From Symbiodinium microadriaticum (Eukaryota; Sar; Dinophyceae; Suessiales; Symbiodiniaceae), in assembly GCA_001939145.1 (NCBI GenBank), contig LSRX01000055.1, positions 712,156 to 776,155 on the forward strand: 64,000 nt of DNA, in the 5' to 3' direction. Every line of letters starts with the position of its first letter. Position 1 is the first letter of the stretch. Position numbers and translations under genes: made by a program. The notes beneath the pieces were generated by a model. It worked only from the letters and a program-made list of their open reading frames with translations. It was not told where the DNA came from and searched no databases. Below are positions 22,262 to 33,384 of this stretch, piece by piece.

Positions 22262-24073
22262 CTCAAGGAAGGAGGTTGCTACTTCTCAAGGTAAGTATTT
22301 ATGTTGGAGATAGGGCTTATGAGGCTAAGATGTTTTGAGTTTTCGCATCAGTCCGATGGCGCCACTTGTATTTGAAAGGTCTCGGCGTGTTGGAGCTCTG
22401 CACCTAGCACTCACCCAAGCCTAAACCCTAGGTCCTAAACCCTTGGTTTGCCTTTAGGATTTAAGGTTTAGGGAGGGTTTAGGGTTTAGAGTTTGGGGTT
22501 CAGGGTTCCGAGCATACGTTTGAATGAATCCTCCACCGGGCAGATCTGGGCACCTTACAAGAGGACAGCAAACCTCTGCGCCCACAGACTGAGCCGGTCA
22601 CCCTTTTAACGCAAGAAGAAACCCAAGACCAGGAAAACCGGAACCCCTAAACCACGAAGCCGCTTAGGGTTTAGGGTTTAGGGATAAAAGGCCCTATAAC
22701 CGCTTCATCCCGTGCACCTCTTAAGCCATTCCGGGCTTAAGCTTAAGTTTCGCCTGCACAACTCTCGCACTGAAATATCAACCTGGTACACAGCCGAGCT
22801 ACGACTGAGCGAATTCTGGCTAGGTTGTGCCTAGCAGGACTGACATGAAAAAGGGTGTACTCAAACCACAAAGCTGACTTGAGGGAAAGTAAGGGTTTAT
22901 AACAGTGCAAGTTGGAGAAACTCATCTCTAGGTGCAAGCCTATTATTTTTTTCTGGACACCTCACTGCAGCCTGCCTACAATCACATGTGACAATTGTGA
23001 AGTATCTTCCCGAACCCTACAAGCACTAAACCCTACCTGGCCCTAGCTATCGTCTCCAACGTAATTGGGTCGCTTGTTGCTTTAGTTTGCAATGGGACCC
23101 CTGTTCTAGCATGGTTAACAACCACAGGGAACTACAGTGGGGCCTGTAGGTACAAGCCCGGGATAGCCCGGGTAAAGGCCTAAACCCTGAACCCTAAACG
23201 CAAAGCCGAGTACTGACCTTGGCTTCCTCGGCATGGCGGCTGCTCGACGAGAGAGGTGAAGTGCGCCGCTTCTTCTGGTGCCAAGGCTTGGCTTGGTTTT
23301 CATGGTGTGTGGTGTAGGGTTGCGGGATTTGGGGTTTATGGCTCAGGGTTGTGGGGTGTCGGGTTGCGGGGTTTGGGTCTGTGGGGTGTAATTAGTAATT
23401 AGGGCTTGTGGCATTCGGATTGCAGCAGGAGGTTATGATTTCTGGGTTTGGAATCAGGTTCGGGTGGGCATTGGGCGGCCCCTGAGAATGCTGCTGAGCA
23501 CCCTAAAAGGCCCCAAACCCCAAACCCTAAGCCGCTGCTACTGCTTAAGGTTTCGGATCTCTCTCAAGCTCAACCCCTCATCCAGCAAGCCCAACTCCGG
23601 GCTGGTTTCCAAGCTGCTAATTTCTAGCACTGATTTCGATCTTGCGGTACTACGGCTATAGGCCCTTGCAACGTTCAGAGTAACATTTGCAGATTTATAC
23701 AAAAACTAAACCCGGGCTTAAGGAAAGCTCGGATGGCAGAAGCAACATGAAATTGTGCAGATTTTCCTCGAGTCAAAAGGTATTGAAGACTTCCCAACGT
23801 TTAAACAGAGGCTTTGCTCACATGTATCTGATGTGCCTTGAGGCCACCAAAGAGGCTAGGGCTAGGGCTTATAATAGCTTATGGTTGGATTTGGGGTTTG
23901 GGATTTCGTGATTTTCCTGGACTACATCCTGGAGCCCTAAACCTAACCAGAGCCTTAAAAGATGTCTCTGAATCACTGAAAGTCCTTAGACCCAAAGCCC
24001 CACACAGCCCAACCCCTTTCCCCTAAGGCCCTAAACCCCCAAACCCCAAACCAGAAACCCCTAAACCCGAAAC

Positions 24074-24196
24074 CCCTCTCTGCATTCGCCGGGCCTCGGA
24101 GAGGAGCTGCTTCCCTCGGAGGATCGCCTGGGTAGGCGAAGCGAGGAAGAGCTCCGGGTTCAGGCCCGACACAGTACCAAGGCAAGGGTTTAGGAC
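24074..24196 (-). CDS. Candidate exon, unknown product
   Basis: A 41-codon frame, VLNPCLGTVSGLNPELFLAS then PTQAILRGKQLLSEARRMQR, phase 0 at both ends, with a GTTTCGG donor. Charged and helical in its second half. It lies between the candidate chain above and the first recognised IMPase exon; it could belong to either. Confidence 0.4.
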
Positions 24197-24543
24197 CTCT
24201 AAATCCTATAAACCCTAAAGGCCTAAAACCCTAAACCCTAAATTAAATCCTAAAACGCTAAACCCTAAACCCTAAAACGCTAAACTCCCAAACCCTAACG
24301 CCCTTCGGCCCCAGGGGGTTGAGGCTTTGGGGGCTTTAAGGGTTCGAGTTGAGCGGTCCGGGGTTTAGGGCTTCACGTGCAGGGGGTCTCACGGGCGTGT
24401 TTCGAGTTAAGGGGATTTAGGGCGTAGGGGTTTCGGGATTCGGGTTTGCGGGTTTAGGGGCCTAGCGGTTTAGGGGTCTAAGGGAGGAGCAAACCCTGAA
24501 GGCTCTTGAATTGCTGCAGAAAATGCGGAGGTAAATCCTAAAC

Positions 24544-24577
24544 TCCGAAGCCCGACAACGAGGGCTGGAGGCACATC
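24544..24577 (-). CDS. Candidate exon, unknown product
   Basis: Encodes DVPPALVVGLR between a pyrimidine-rich TTCCTTCCCAG acceptor and a GTTTAGG donor, so the telomere-like motif itself forms the 5' splice site. Confidence 0.35.
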
Positions 24578-24649
24578 CTGGGAAGGAAGTATCCTGGATT
24601 GAGGGTGGAGCTTTTTCTCTGTTTTCTTGGGCGAGACGCCTTATGCTAC

Positions 24650-24689
24650 GGCGAAACACGCTCCCTCCTCCCAATCATAGAAGATGCTC
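24650..24689 (-). CDS. Candidate exon, unknown product
   Basis: Encodes SIFYDWEEGACFA after CTGAACAG, GTAGCA donor, phase 0 end. The next candidate (24544-24577) starts in phase 0 with DVPPALVVGLR. Not recognised. Confidence 0.4.
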
Positions 24690-25068
24690 CTGTTCAGCAC
24701 CTCAGCCAGGTTGGATGATTAAGTGGGGACCAGGGTGCGATAAGGTGGAGAGCGCCCAGCTCTTTGCCCTCGATTGACATCGGAGGCGGCAAACAGTGAG
24801 AAGTAGCACAGCCGCAACCCCTGGCCCCAATATGAGCTGAAGAGGAACCTCTCATTACGAAAAACCGGGTTTAGGGATATGGGCTCCTCCCTGCAATGTG
24901 AAGGGCGGCTGTGTGCTCCGAGCTTGGAGCGCATTGGATGTTTTCTAAACATAGGTCTCAATAGGGTGTCAAATCCATACCGGTATATGGCTCTAGTGAT
25001 AGAAATGACTGAACACCTATCTTAGATCTTTTTGGTCATGCACACTGTGGCGGCTGATGGTGCCCTAC

Positions 25069-25122
25069 CTCAAAGCTCGGCGGAGGATGTCGTTTGTGTC
25101 TGTGCAACGTACCCACGGTGTG
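25069..25122 (-). CDS. Candidate exon, unknown product
   Basis: Encodes TPWVRCTDTNDILRRAL with a GTAGGG donor in phase 2, fitting the one-base start of 24650-24689 to give LRRALRSIFYDW. Not recognised. Confidence 0.4.
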
Positions 25123-25298
25123 CTCCGCCCCCCAAGTGAGGATGTTTCAATTTCATGAGATTATAAAGGCCCTAAAGACCCGTAATAAGGAGTATTTGGA
25201 CCCTCAAGGACAAGACTGCTTAATTACGAGAATTTGAAGGATTGGGTTTAGTGCTTCTTGGACGGGTTTGTAAACATCCCAGCGGCCGCCACAGCTAC

Positions 25299-25357
25299 GG
25301 CGCTTGCCAGCAGTGACACAGCAGCCTGGGCATGGAACTGTAGTGTGCCAACGCCTT
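25299..25357 (-). CDS. Candidate exon, unknown product
   Basis: Encodes GVGTLQFHAQAAVSLLASA after GGCCTCAG, with a GTAGCT donor. Joined to the previous candidate it reads VVT-EGVGTLQF. Not recognised. Confidence 0.35.
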
Positions 25358-25875
25358 CTGAGGCCTACCTTAGCGCCAAATAACCTACCGTTTTAAGGAC
25401 TTATACAAGGAACTCGTAATAAGGAGCCGCCAAACCGTAGGCTTGTTAGGGAGTAGGTAGGGTTTATGAGATTTCGGAGTTGGGTTGCATGAATTGGCAG
25501 GGGTCAAACTCCATATACGGGCGTGGCTAACTAGAATAATGTTTATCGGCATTTACAACATTGTTATCGGCCTGAAACATCATTGCAACATCATTGCAGC
25601 ACAGTTCGAATTATGAGGACTGGGGGGAGAGTATTTCTCAGACCTGTATAGTATCTGTCAGGACTGTAACCAATAGGATCCCTAATGCAGTGCAGCGCGC
25701 TTCAGTAGGCTTCTTTGAGGAGGGTCCTCTTTATCGCAGACCCTATCTGAATACATGTAAGGGCCCCGGATACTTTTGGGACCCTCAACACTAGGAGTTC
25801 TGCGACGCCGTAAGAAGCATATTAGGGCTCAATCCACGAGCCTTTCAGGCTAAAGACTTCGGACCCTTGCGAGAC

Positions 25876-25940
25876 CTGTGACAACTTGCACATTGCAGAG
25901 ACTACTGCTAAAGGAGCCAGCACAGACCTCCACCAACATC
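25876..25940 (-). CDS. Candidate exon, unknown product
   Basis: Encodes MLVEVCAGSFSSSLCNVQVV then T, between a TTTTTAG acceptor and a GTCTCG donor (CACAG). Its phase-1 end fits the two-base start of 25299-25357. Not recognised. Confidence 0.4.
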
Positions 25941-26001
25941 CTAAAAATCGTACTCAGCAAGCCGTTCCTAAACCCTAAACCCTAAACCCAAAACCACAAA
26001 C

Positions 26002-26082
26002 CCTGAGCTGCGGGGCTTGTCTGGCCAGAGTGTCGCGTGTCATGGCACGGCCAAGGGCAAAGATCTTGCTTCCAGTCACCGG
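26002..26082 (-). CDS. Candidate exon, unknown product
   Basis: Encodes PVTGSKIFALGRAMTRDTLA then RQAPQLR, phase 0 at both ends, between CTAAAAG and a GTTTGTG donor. No family recognised. Same strand as its neighbours. Confidence 0.4.
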
Positions 26083-26923
26083 CTTTTAGGTTTGGGGTTC
26101 AGGGTTCATGGCGCCATCGCGTCACGACCAGGATCTGCAATTCTCGCTTCGCAGAAGTCTAGATTTTAGTGGTCTCATGGCCTCTACACATCAGTTTGTA
26201 TGGGCCTACCTACTCATAGAATCTTATTGGAGTCTATTTCGCATCACTCTGTCAGGTGCTTTGCAATGCTTCCGAGTTGTTATGGGATGCCGATGAGGAG
26301 GTCCAGGGGGGGCCTGCGGAGTGCAGGGCAGATAAAATGTAGGGTTTAGGGTTTAGGGTTTAGGGGTTTAGGGTTTACGGGTTCAGGGTTTAGGGCAAAC
26401 TTGCGGTTGAGCCTGAGTAGCGAAAGGCATAGGCATGGCGTATAGTTGGTGCACATGGTACTGGTGGAGCTTGTAGACGAAATGAAAATGGACTGACAAG
26501 CCTAGCATTCGAACTTTGCTTTAAGGTTTGAAAACAGTAGGTTAGATGAAAGCTATGCATGGATAAGAAGGGCTGGCAATTACTAGCCAGACCCCGTTCT
26601 TATTGCATTCTTGCTTCTGTAACCACGGATCAGCAAACGCCAGTCTTGTAAGGCCTGAAGCACACGATCCCGACTGTAGTCCTTATTCAACCTCGGTATT
26701 TGTCCGAATTCAGGGGTTTACATTCAGGCATGCAGTTTGAGCCTAGAAGCCCCAGGTACTTGTACAGTAGGGGCCTTAGTTTGATAACCCTTTGCTTAGG
26801 TAGCTACCTCTATAATTTGAAGACACCCCGAAGAATGGCAATTCAAGTTAGATCTCCTAGCTATGAGCCAAACTTATGAGGGTCCAAGTCCAAGAGTGTA
26901 ATTAATTCAGGAGTGAAGATGGC

Positions 26924-27066
26924 CCTTGGATTTTGATTCCTCGCTCGACATCGCTCCATGTAACCGTGCCATCTCATACAACACTGAAGCATTATCCAAA
27001 GCTTCCTGTGCAAAGTCGTCGAAAAAAACAATGCCTCCAAGTCTGTCGCCCGGGGTTCCGTTACGA
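26924..27066 (-). CDS. Candidate exon, unknown product
   Basis: Encodes 47 codons including GTPGDRLGGIVFFDDFAQEA and LDNASVLYEMARLHGAMSS. The acceptor is TCACCCAG; the donor is GC. Composition looks like a soluble globular protein. The plus strand is also open and has a GTGAGT donor, so strand rests on residue quality and phase fit to the neighbour. Confidence 0.45.
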
Positions 27067-27326
27067 CTGGGTGAGTTTGAACGCTTGCAGACCGAATCCC
27101 GGCGCTTTCAGTTTATATGTTGACCGCACAAGAACTAATTACGGGAAAAAAGCAACTCGATCAAGCCCACACTCTGATCAGCCACAGAAATATTCTATGG
27201 AAGCTCAGTTTATCAGGCTTTTACTAGCCCACGATCTACACGTAGTATGGTCTTGGGTGTAAGACCGTGACGTATGGGTCACCAGAGTTTCAGGTAAAGC
27301 CCAAAGCTATGCCATTGAACCTCCCT

Positions 27327-27437
27327 CTTAGAGGCTGAGTACCCTAGCCCAAAAAAGGTTAACCTTTTCATTATATAGTAGGAATATATAAGCCCCAAGG
27401 AGGGTTAAAGGTTACCTACTCAGCCCCTTAGCCGTAG
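27327..27437. repeat. Inverted-repeat element
   Basis: AGGCTGAGTACCCTAGCCCA...AAAGGTTAACCTTT left and GGGTTAAAGGTTACCTACTC right. It directly follows a candidate donor on the minus strand. Confidence 0.6.
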
Positions 27438-27438
27438 C

Positions 27439-27521
27439 CCTTCAGGCCCGAGAGGTGGGCCCCACTTGCACATGGAGATGTCGATCTGCGTGCGCAGGTC
27501 CTCTGGAGACTCTGCTGCCAC
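27439..27521 (-). CDS. Candidate exon, unknown product
   Basis: Encodes VAAESPEDLRTQIDISMCKW then GPPLGPE with GC-rich third positions. It begins after a CCCTAAAAAG intron end and ends at a GC donor in phase 2, which matches the one-base start of 26924-27066. The intron between them begins almost at once with an inverted-repeat element (27327-27437). Product not recognised. Confidence 0.45.
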
Positions 27522-27949
27522 CTTTTTAGGGTTTAGGGGTTTAGGGTTTAGGGTTTAGGGGGGCACGAGATGCAGGCTTTTGGGCAGGTATAGCGGCCTG
27601 AATAATCAGAATAGGCGTTTGGCTTGTATATTTAGCAAGAATATGTGTGGACTATACGGGGATAGTACTCCTCAGTATATCTACGTATCCCTTTTCAGAC
27701 AGATATAGCAGGACGGCTGCAGGCTTTAGATGTAGTGGCCGTTGTTCAGGATTTCTGGTTGAGGGTTTCGGGGTTGAGGAGTTCGGGTTGTGTTGCGCTC
27801 GGCCAGTATCTCATGTCCGGTGTGCTAGACAAAGCTTCCCGAAATAGTGAGACGAAACTCATAATTCAATTGCAGCGGAAGCCCCTTAAATAGCAATAAG
27901 GTTTAGATCAACAAACAAACAAATGAACAAGCACATATAAGTTTATATG

Positions 27950-28020
27950 TCTGTTCATATGTATGTACATATGTATATACATATGTGTATATATATATAT
28001 ATATACACAAACATTCATGC
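27950..28020 (+). repeat. GTATACATA/TA microsatellite
   Basis: ATGTATGTACATATGTATAT followed by a run of TA. Confidence 0.85.
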
Positions 28021-28554
28021 ACATCGATGTAGACACATAACTACAAATAAAGCATGTCTGGAATGCATGTGTGGATGAACACTGAGGTTTTGTAGTCTTA
28101 CGGATAGGAAGCAGTTTAAACAGCGCATAGTATCCATCGCCAAAAACCCAACTGCATAAGTGCATTAAGCGCATGTGCTTAAATGACCGGTCCATCATCA
28201 AACCCCTCTTTGCTATGAGTTATGTAACCTTCCTACCCATAGGTATAGATTTGAAAACCTGTCAACCCGAAACCTCGAAAGCAACAATACCCTCAGTCCT
28301 GTGCCTGCAAACTAAACCTGACACCCCAACCCCTAAACCCCAAACCCTGAACCCTGAACCCTATAAACCCTGAACCTTTAACCCTGAACCCTAGACCCTA
28401 AACCCTGAACCCTAAACCTTTAACCCTAAACCCTCCAAAACCACCGTGGCGCCTTTAGGTTCACGAAGACTTCCTCCCTGGGCACCCCAGCTTTCTGGAG
28501 CCCTCACGGTGCATCGCCGAGGGTTTGCGGTTTAAGGCTTTCAGGGTTTCGGGT

Positions 28555-28671
28555 TTACCTTAACCCACCAGAACCTACTTTTTGTTGTAAGGACCCTCTA
28601 AATCCCAAACTAGGGATTCTAATCAGAACCGACAAGAAAGTGGGTTTTGGTAGGTTAAGGTAGGGTTAAAG
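28555..28671. repeat. Inverted-repeat element
   Basis: TACCTTAACCCACCAGAACC left, TTTTGGTAGGTTAAGGTA right. Confidence 0.65.
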
Positions 28672-29970
28672 GTTCAATTCAGGGTTCATGGGTTTAGGGG
28701 TTAAGGTTCAGGGTTTATGGTTGGATGGCTTAAGGTTTAGGGTTTAAGTTTTTATGGAATTGGGCTCGTCCTTTGGGCTTATGGTGAAGCCTCTCAAGTC
28801 TCTGGTGGCTACGGTTTTGAGGGTTGGGGACGCACCTTGCGCCCCAAACGCCTACCTCTTTAAAGCTATATGAGATAGGGAAGTCATAATAAGGAGCGCT
28901 ATATCCTAAACCCCTGAACCCTAAACAGGGTCCAGGTAGAACCATGACTTCAGGGTTGAAATCCTGGGCTTACGGCAGGCCGAAGGGAGTGGGAAGAGTG
29001 AGATTTACACGGCGCAAGGCTTAATGTAGGTGCCGGGGCCTTCATGATTAGCATAAAGTGCTTTTTTGGAGGGGGTATATGGATGGTATATACATATCGA
29101 CTATAAGGGGGCTTGTAGACTTTATTCGAACCTCTGCATTGAGGATTTTTAGCTTTGGTCACCTCATCTTCCGAAGCACACGGGACTCGAGACTCGTGCC
29201 GACTGACGGTTCGGCTTTTAGGCGCGGCTATTTAGGTAAAGAGGAGTTGTAAAGACAACGAAAAGGTCCTGGGGTTTGAGGGCTTAGGGTTTAGGGTTGT
29301 GCTATGCTATGATAGATTCTGGAACTATGACGGGACGCATGGGGATACCATGTGTGAGTACATATACCGACCTGTTTAGTAGTTTTGTATTAGGGTTTAA
29401 GGCCCGAGGAAGGTTCAGGGTTCAGGGTTGGGGGTGAAATGGCGACGGTTAAGAGGTAAGGGTTCAGGGTTCGGAACTTCGAACACAGATCAGGGAATGG
29501 GGGCGCGGTTCAGCGAACAACAATAACTTGGGGTGCCCATGTTTTCCTACACCCTGCACAAGGCAGCTCTAAACGTCAAACCCTGAACCCGAACCAAAAA
29601 ACTCGAAGTCTACACCAAAAGCTTAAGCTCCATGTTTAGGGGGCTTAGGCGTTTATAGGGTTTAATCAGAACATCTCTGGACCAGCGGCCCTCGCATCAG
29701 TTGGTCAGAACCCGTACCTAACTGGCCCTTGATGGCTGTGAAAACGTTCTCAGACAAGATCCTTTCAATTCACAAACCGACGGACAATACACAATTTTAT
29801 CCGGTAGCCTCACTGGCGAACAGCTAGCTGCCTGCGGAAGAGAACCACGATACAGGATCTAGAATCTAGATTCTTGGCCCCTCGGGTAGAGGTCTGGAGT
29901 CTGGAGTCTTACTGATACAATCTCTTTGCAGGCTGTTGCTTACGATCCTATACTATGCCCGGGACTTGGC

Positions 29971-30027
29971 CTTCGGCGACCGCAGCTTCAGTGTTATACT
30001 CTGCGGCCGTATCCACGTGCCGAACAC
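29971..30027 (-). CDS. Aldo/keto reductase exon, RHVDTAAEY
   Basis: Encodes VRHVDTAAEYNTEAAVAE. RHxDTAxxYxxE is the family's first PROSITE-type signature and includes the catalytic Asp and Tyr. The acceptor is GAAAAG before GT. The end is either a GC donor at 29970-29969 or a GT donor five bases later, after GQ. Confidence 0.7.
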
Positions 30028-30929
30028 CTTTTCCGCTTAAGGGCTCGGGGTGAACAGTTGAGCATCCGAAGGACCCAACATGAAACGTCGAGATGCAGGC
30101 ATTGCGTCTAGTTCGGGGACCTTGGGTGCAGGGAACCCTAAACCCTGAAACCGTTTCGCCTCGAGGCATGGAGGCTCATGGCTACAGGACCCTGGTCCGA
30201 ACACCCTGAAGGTTTAGGGTTTAGGGTTTAAACCGAAGACAGAGAGGTTAAGGTTTCAGTGGCTAGTGGCCGACCCAAGATCTCAAATGTGCTTGCTTCG
30301 GAAGTAACGAAGCAAGAGCCTGAGCCTAGGCTTAGAGGGGCTTGAAGATGCCAGGATCTGAACTCCCCTTCACACAAAACCCTACACCTCTAAACTCCAA
30401 ACTTGACATCAGTTTCGAGACCCAGGCCACAAAGAATGCACACGTCGAGGTCCATGCCCGAAGAAGACAGGAGATCTAACGCCAGATTGCGAATCAACTC
30501 GGAATCAAACGAACATCGAAGAACTCTCGTCGCCAGGAAACATCGAAAACCCATCACATAAAACTTGAAAGCAGCAAATAAACATCTTTTTTTAAAAGCA
30601 CCCTAAACCCTAGTTAGCGCGGGGTCGGAATCCCTCGGTCGGCGTTCTCGGGAAACCCCTGGAGTGGCCGCCGGCTGCGTCGCATGGAAACTCTGTGGCC
30701 CTTAATGCCGATTGTGGTGTTGGGTTTAGGGTGTAGGGCCGTAGGGCTTAGGGGTTTCATTTCGATTCCTTCCCACGTGTATATAAGTTGACTTTTAGTT
30801 GGGTTTGTGCTTTGACTTTGCCCTGTGTGTTCGACATCAGCCATTGTTTGTTTGATTTTGTTTTACTTCCCTAATCCTAGGCCCGAAATGCTGGGGATCT
30901 CTCGGGAACCTATGAACATGCGATCCTGC

Positions 30930-30989
30930 CTGATGCCAGGGCGGCAGCTACGCTGGCAGTGGCTTCCGCAGGTGACAGCTTCCAGGTGC
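30930..30989 (-). CDS. Aldo/keto reductase exon 1 seen (GTWKLSPAE)
   Basis: Encodes GTWKLSPAEATASVAAALAS, the family's beta-strand GTW/Y plus helix 1. The acceptor is AAAGAAG before GC, and the donor is GC (ATCAG then GCAGG), phase 1. The plus strand over the same bases gives a good-looking spurious exon with near-perfect GT-AG sites, a warning about strand ambiguity here. Confidence 0.65.
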
Positions 30990-31638
30990 CTTCTTTCTGT
31001 TTAGGGAGTTGCAGTGTAGGGCTGGGCTTAGGGGAGTTTAATGCGCCCTACCTATAGTCTCCGTGGTAGTTCTTCAGTGAGCACAACCAGTGGCACAATG
31101 AATTGCAGGAGGAAATACACGATTTCCCAATTAAGCTTTGAAGATATGTCTCGACGTTTAAATTTATCCTCACATAATGATCATATTCCTGAAATTGGCT
31201 CTGCTCGGCGCGGTACCCCGAAGCAACAAATAGCATCCATAGGCCTGCACGCGGGAAGCACGTACGCTCAAAAGCTGAAGAACAATTTCCTCCATCTCAG
31301 CAGGATGCATAATTAATGAGCAGCCTGCTACCGCTATGCAGAATCTTGAGGCATTCTCATATACGGGCTTCCAAAAACACGTAAGGGACACCTTTTGTGA
31401 TGTTTGCTACTGTACTATTCAGCGCAGATGAAGAGGTCTACATCAACATTTGGATCCCTCCCTTCTGAAATTCCCGTATACAGTGGGCTCAGCGCCCATT
31501 TATAGCTGCTAGGAGTCGTAGCTAGGTTTGGGGCGTCGGGTTCAGCGTTCAGGTGTTTTCGTTCAGGGTTGGGGTTCAGGATTACTCAATTTCGGCATGT
31601 GAAAGCTGCATCACAACATGTCCATCGAGTGATATGCT

Positions 31639-31766
31639 CCTACTTGGAGGTTCATGGGACTTGGTAAGTACAGTTATAGGTACCTTAAGTCGGGTTATAA
31701 ATAATTATCAGTATAGTTACCTGCTTTATAACCCTAGTTACCGGGGCCCCATGAACCTTGAAGTAG
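31639..31766 (+). repeat. Inverted-repeat element family C, copy 1
   Basis: CCTACTTGGAGGTTCATGGG left arm and CCCCATGAACCTTGAAGTAG right arm; interior alternates GTTATAGGTACC and GGTATA-type palindromes. Other copies: 32149, 44951, 50201. Confidence 0.75.
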
Positions 31767-31859
31767 AAGATGTGCTTTGAAGCATTCCATGTGGGACCTG
31801 GGTGGTCAATCGCTCAGACCCCACAGCCCCTAAACCTGACATCAGCCCGGCAACCAAAC

Positions 31860-32060
31860 AGAGTACCTAAACCCCAAACCCTAGACCCTAAACTCTAAAA
31901 CCCTACACTCTGAACCAAAACCGCTAAACCCTAAACTTAAACTCTAAACCAAAAATGCTAAACCCTAAACTCTAAACTAACAGCCTAAACCCTAAACTCT
32001 AAACTCTAAACCCTCAAGTCTAAAGCCTAAACCCTGAACTCTAAACCCTATTAACCCTGA
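31860..32060 (+). repeat. Degenerate CCCTAAACTCTAAAC array
   Basis: About 200 bp alternating CCTAAACC with CTAAACTCTAAAC; irregular. Confidence 0.75.
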
Positions 32061-32148
32061 ACCAGAAAATCAGAAGATCCGACCTATGCCGGGTCCGATG
32101 AGGCTTCCGTCGCGGAGGGCCCAGCGATAGCCCGCCAGACCGGGTCCC

Positions 32149-32380
32149 TGCTTGGAGGTTCAGGGAACTTGCTAATTAGGGGTTTAGGGGCTTAGGGTTT
32201 AGGGGATTAAGGGTTTAGGATTTAGGGTTTAGGGTTTAGGGGATTAGGGGTTCAGGGTTTAGGGTTTAGAAGGACTAAGTACAGCTATTAAGTACCTTAG
32301 AAGTACGGTTATATGTATTTTAGTTGGGCTTACAAGTAAAGCTACATTGTTTGTAACCCTAAGTCCTATGAACAATTAAG
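32149..32380 (+). repeat. Family C, copy 2, split by a TTTAGGG tract
   Basis: The left arm runs to AACTTGCTAATTA (about 32178), then about 90 bp of TTTAGGG-like repeats follow, then the element resumes at GGACTAAGTACAGCTATTAA and ends at CCTATGAACAATTAAG. Confidence 0.65.
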
Positions 32381-33046
32381 TGGCTGTATCATCTAAGGCT
32401 CCCGAGTCTTTGAGGTTGGGACTATGAGTTTAGGGTCTGGGGGGTGTAGGGTTTAGGGTTTCAGATATGTAGAGTTCGGTTCCAACCTTTGTTCATCCTC
32501 ATAGCCTGCATGCAGATGGGTATCATGAGCCGCGCTCCGAAACCACCACTACAACACGTGCTCACCCCTTCTGTTTGCTTGTTTTCCGCGGTCGCTGCAG
32601 ATCGAGTTCTCAGGACGAACCCCAAGACCCTTTATAATAGCCTATCACCGCAACACCTAATCCCCGAGCCTACATAGATCCTGCAACAGAGTGACTCTAT
32701 TTTGTTGTTTTCATTTTCAGGCTCTAAGTGAAGACCCTGATAAACGAAGGCATTCAAAACAGGTGTGCTACAAACAAACTCCCCAAACCTGGAAAAGCCT
32801 CCAAACCCCCTTCTGCGGCCCTGCGGAGCCCATGAAAAGGTCACCGGAAAGACTGCCCCTAAACCCTAAGCTCTACTAAGTTTTGACTTGTCGAAGGCTG
32901 AAGGGCCTGGCTGCTTGCTGCTGGTAGCCCCATGGGTGCCACCGGCGCTACCTCTTGCGAAGCCGGCGAGTTCTATGGATCGTGGTGCATGTAGACAGGC
33001 CTGCATCTTTAGATGTTTGCTTTCTCTTTATACACATGCATGTATG

Positions 33047-33240
33047 CATGAATGGATGCAGGGATGGAAAAGGATGGATGCTTGGATGCATGGACGGAAG
33101 GATGGAAGGATGAAAGCATGGACGACCACGGACGAAAGGATGGATGGATGGATGGATGGATGGATGGATGGATGGATGGATGGAGTGATGGATGGAGAGG
33201 AAGGAGCGAGGGACGGACGGACGGATGGATAGATGAAAGG
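33047..33240 (+). repeat. ATGG microsatellite
   Basis: About 190 bp of ATGG and GGAC-type variants, densest at 33137-33185. Confidence 0.95.
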
Positions 33241-33384
33241 ACGCCGCGATGGATGACATGATGTTCTGGGCATCACACAATGCCATCCCAGCAAAATCAT
33301 CACATCATGCCATCCGAATGCCGCACCGCCTCCGCGGAAAACCTTTCGCCACGCTTTCGGGAAACAACTCTGCGCCTCTGCACC

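Larger units (their letters stand above)
27522..29970. other. No assigned gene
   Basis: Degenerate TTTAGGG tracts (27530-27560, 28320-28440, 28670-28745, 29270-29300), a TA microsatellite and an inverted-repeat element. Remaining aldo/keto reductase exons could lie here but none was recognised. Confidence 0.5.
29971..30989 (-). other. Aldo/keto reductase gene fragment (span)
   Basis: Two minus-strand exons reproduce the N-terminal signature of aldo/keto reductases, NAD(P)H-dependent TIM-barrel carbonyl reductases: GTWKLSPAE...ALASG joined to VRHVDTAAEYNTEAAVAEG. The Asp and Tyr of the catalytic tetrad (DTA..Y) are both present. The junction is in phase with a GC donor. The start exon upstream and the barrel exons downstream (Lys, His of the tetrad) were not recognised; other minus exons at 24-27.5 kb do not look like this family, so the gene may be short, fragmentary, or continue through exons I cannot see. 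Confidence 0.65.

Noticed and set aside
21190..25362. Chain of eleven phase-compatible plus-strand exon models
   Set aside because: Two of the segments are better explained on the minus strand (IMPase AGEVAVDL exon, SIFYDWEEG candidate); free choice of frames makes phase agreement easy to obtain by chance.
30881..30971. Plus-strand exon with near-perfect sites (CTAATCCTAG / CGCAG-GTGACAG), reading LSGTYEHAILPDARAAATLA
   Set aside because: The minus strand of the same bases encodes the aldo/keto reductase N-terminus, so the plus-strand reading is antisense chance.
32721..32762. Plus-strand 42-bp exon, ALSEDPDKRRHSKQ, with textbook GT-AG sites, like a kinase subdomain XI
   Set aside because: No other kinase motif nearby and the minus strand is also open; not enough to call.
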